From Faecalibacterium prausnitzii (GTDB taxonomy: Bacteria; Bacillota; Clostridia; Oscillospirales; Ruminococcaceae): a stretch of 6,345 nucleotides of DNA. The translations under genes were made by a program, and so were the position numbers. This document shows, piece after piece, positions 6,191-6,345 of the stretch. Position 1 is the first letter of the stretch, and each line of letters starts with the position of its first letter. The stretch is from contig DCCL01000279.1 in NCBI GenBank assembly GCA_002313795.1, positions 1 to 6,345 on the forward strand, in the 5' to 3' direction. The notes beneath the pieces were generated by a model. That model was not told the DNA's origin and searched no databases. It saw nothing but the letters and a program-made list of their open reading frames with translations.

Positions 6191-6345
6191 ATGACAACAA
6201 AGACAGAAATTGCGGAGCAGCGCCCCACCGGATTCCGGATGGCGCTGCTGATGTTGTTTTATTTTATCAAGATCGGCGCATTCACCTTTGGCAGCGGATG
6301 GAGCATCATCGCTCAGATGGAGCAGGAATTCCCAGAAGCATATGC
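6191..6345 (+). CDS. Chromate transporter (ChrA/CHR) family protein, N-terminal part
   Basis: The first 51 codons of a membrane protein cut by the window end; the frame is still open. Residues 15-35 include LLMLFYFIKIGAFTFGSGW, the start of the CHR domain, in which the usual text is F.kIGaftFGgG followed by a membrane helix. A hydrophilic leader of 16 residues precedes it. After it comes IIAQMEQEFPE, matching the family's 'l..E' segment after the first helix. The start is firm: AGGAGG sits 4 nt before the ATG. In Clostridia such genes often come as two half-length copies in tandem, which could be tested beyond the edge. The Ser in FGSGW replaces the more usual Gly. CHR proteins are named for chromate efflux, but the true substrate in gut anaerobes is uncertain. 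The gap of 119 nt from the MATE stop has no convincing promoter or terminator, so co-transcription is possible. Confidence 0.82.
   Translation, partial: MTTKTEIAEQRPTGFRMALLMLFYFIKIGAFTFGSGWSIIAQMEQEFPEAY

Noticed and set aside
4674..6200. A 508-codon open frame on the minus strand opposite the MATE gene
   Set aside because: Its translation is dominated by His, Gln, Gly and Asp runs with no domain pattern. It is the antisense shadow of a GC-rich MATE gene with clear family motifs on the plus strand.

Overview
The window looks like a chromosomal segment from a fairly GC-rich Gram-positive gut anaerobe (Clostridia, possibly a Faecalibacterium-like Oscillospiraceae). That is an inference from three things: YesM/YesN-style two-component genes joined to a lipoprotein substrate-binding protein, a YcxB-like membrane protein, and strong AGGAGG ribosome sites with Gram-positive style promoters and terminators. 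No mobile element, CRISPR array, tRNA or rRNA gene was seen.

Left part (73-3618, minus strand): one compact operon. Its order is a YesM-type sensor histidine kinase, an AraC-type (YesN-like) response regulator and a TRAP-type (DctP) solute-binding lipoprotein. Each stop codon overlaps the next start by 4 bases (ATGA, then GTGA). A strong hairpin terminator lies 24 bases after the last gene, so no DctQ or DctM permease gene follows in the same transcript. This suggests the binding protein may act with the kinase as an extracellular solute sensor rather than as part of a locally encoded transporter.

Middle (3627-4264, plus strand): a divergently transcribed small membrane protein of the YcxB-like type, with its own extended -10 promoter and a strong terminator. 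The space between it and the kinase gene holds back-to-back promoters and a 10-bp-phased CTAAAAT repeat.

Region 4265-4715 has no convincing protein gene. On the minus strand it holds six consecutive hairpins, the last followed by a long T-run, with a TACAAT box upstream. This is a candidate structured non-coding RNA of about 245 nt that I cannot assign to a known family. One of its hairpins is also followed by six Ts on the plus strand, so the strand assignment is not certain.

Right part (4629-6345, plus strand): a MATE-family multidrug/Na+ antiporter with a near-consensus promoter (TTGACA-17-TATTGT). It is followed by the first 51 codons of a chromate-transporter (ChrA/CHR) family protein that runs off the window. 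Bases 1-72 hold no gene that I can support.
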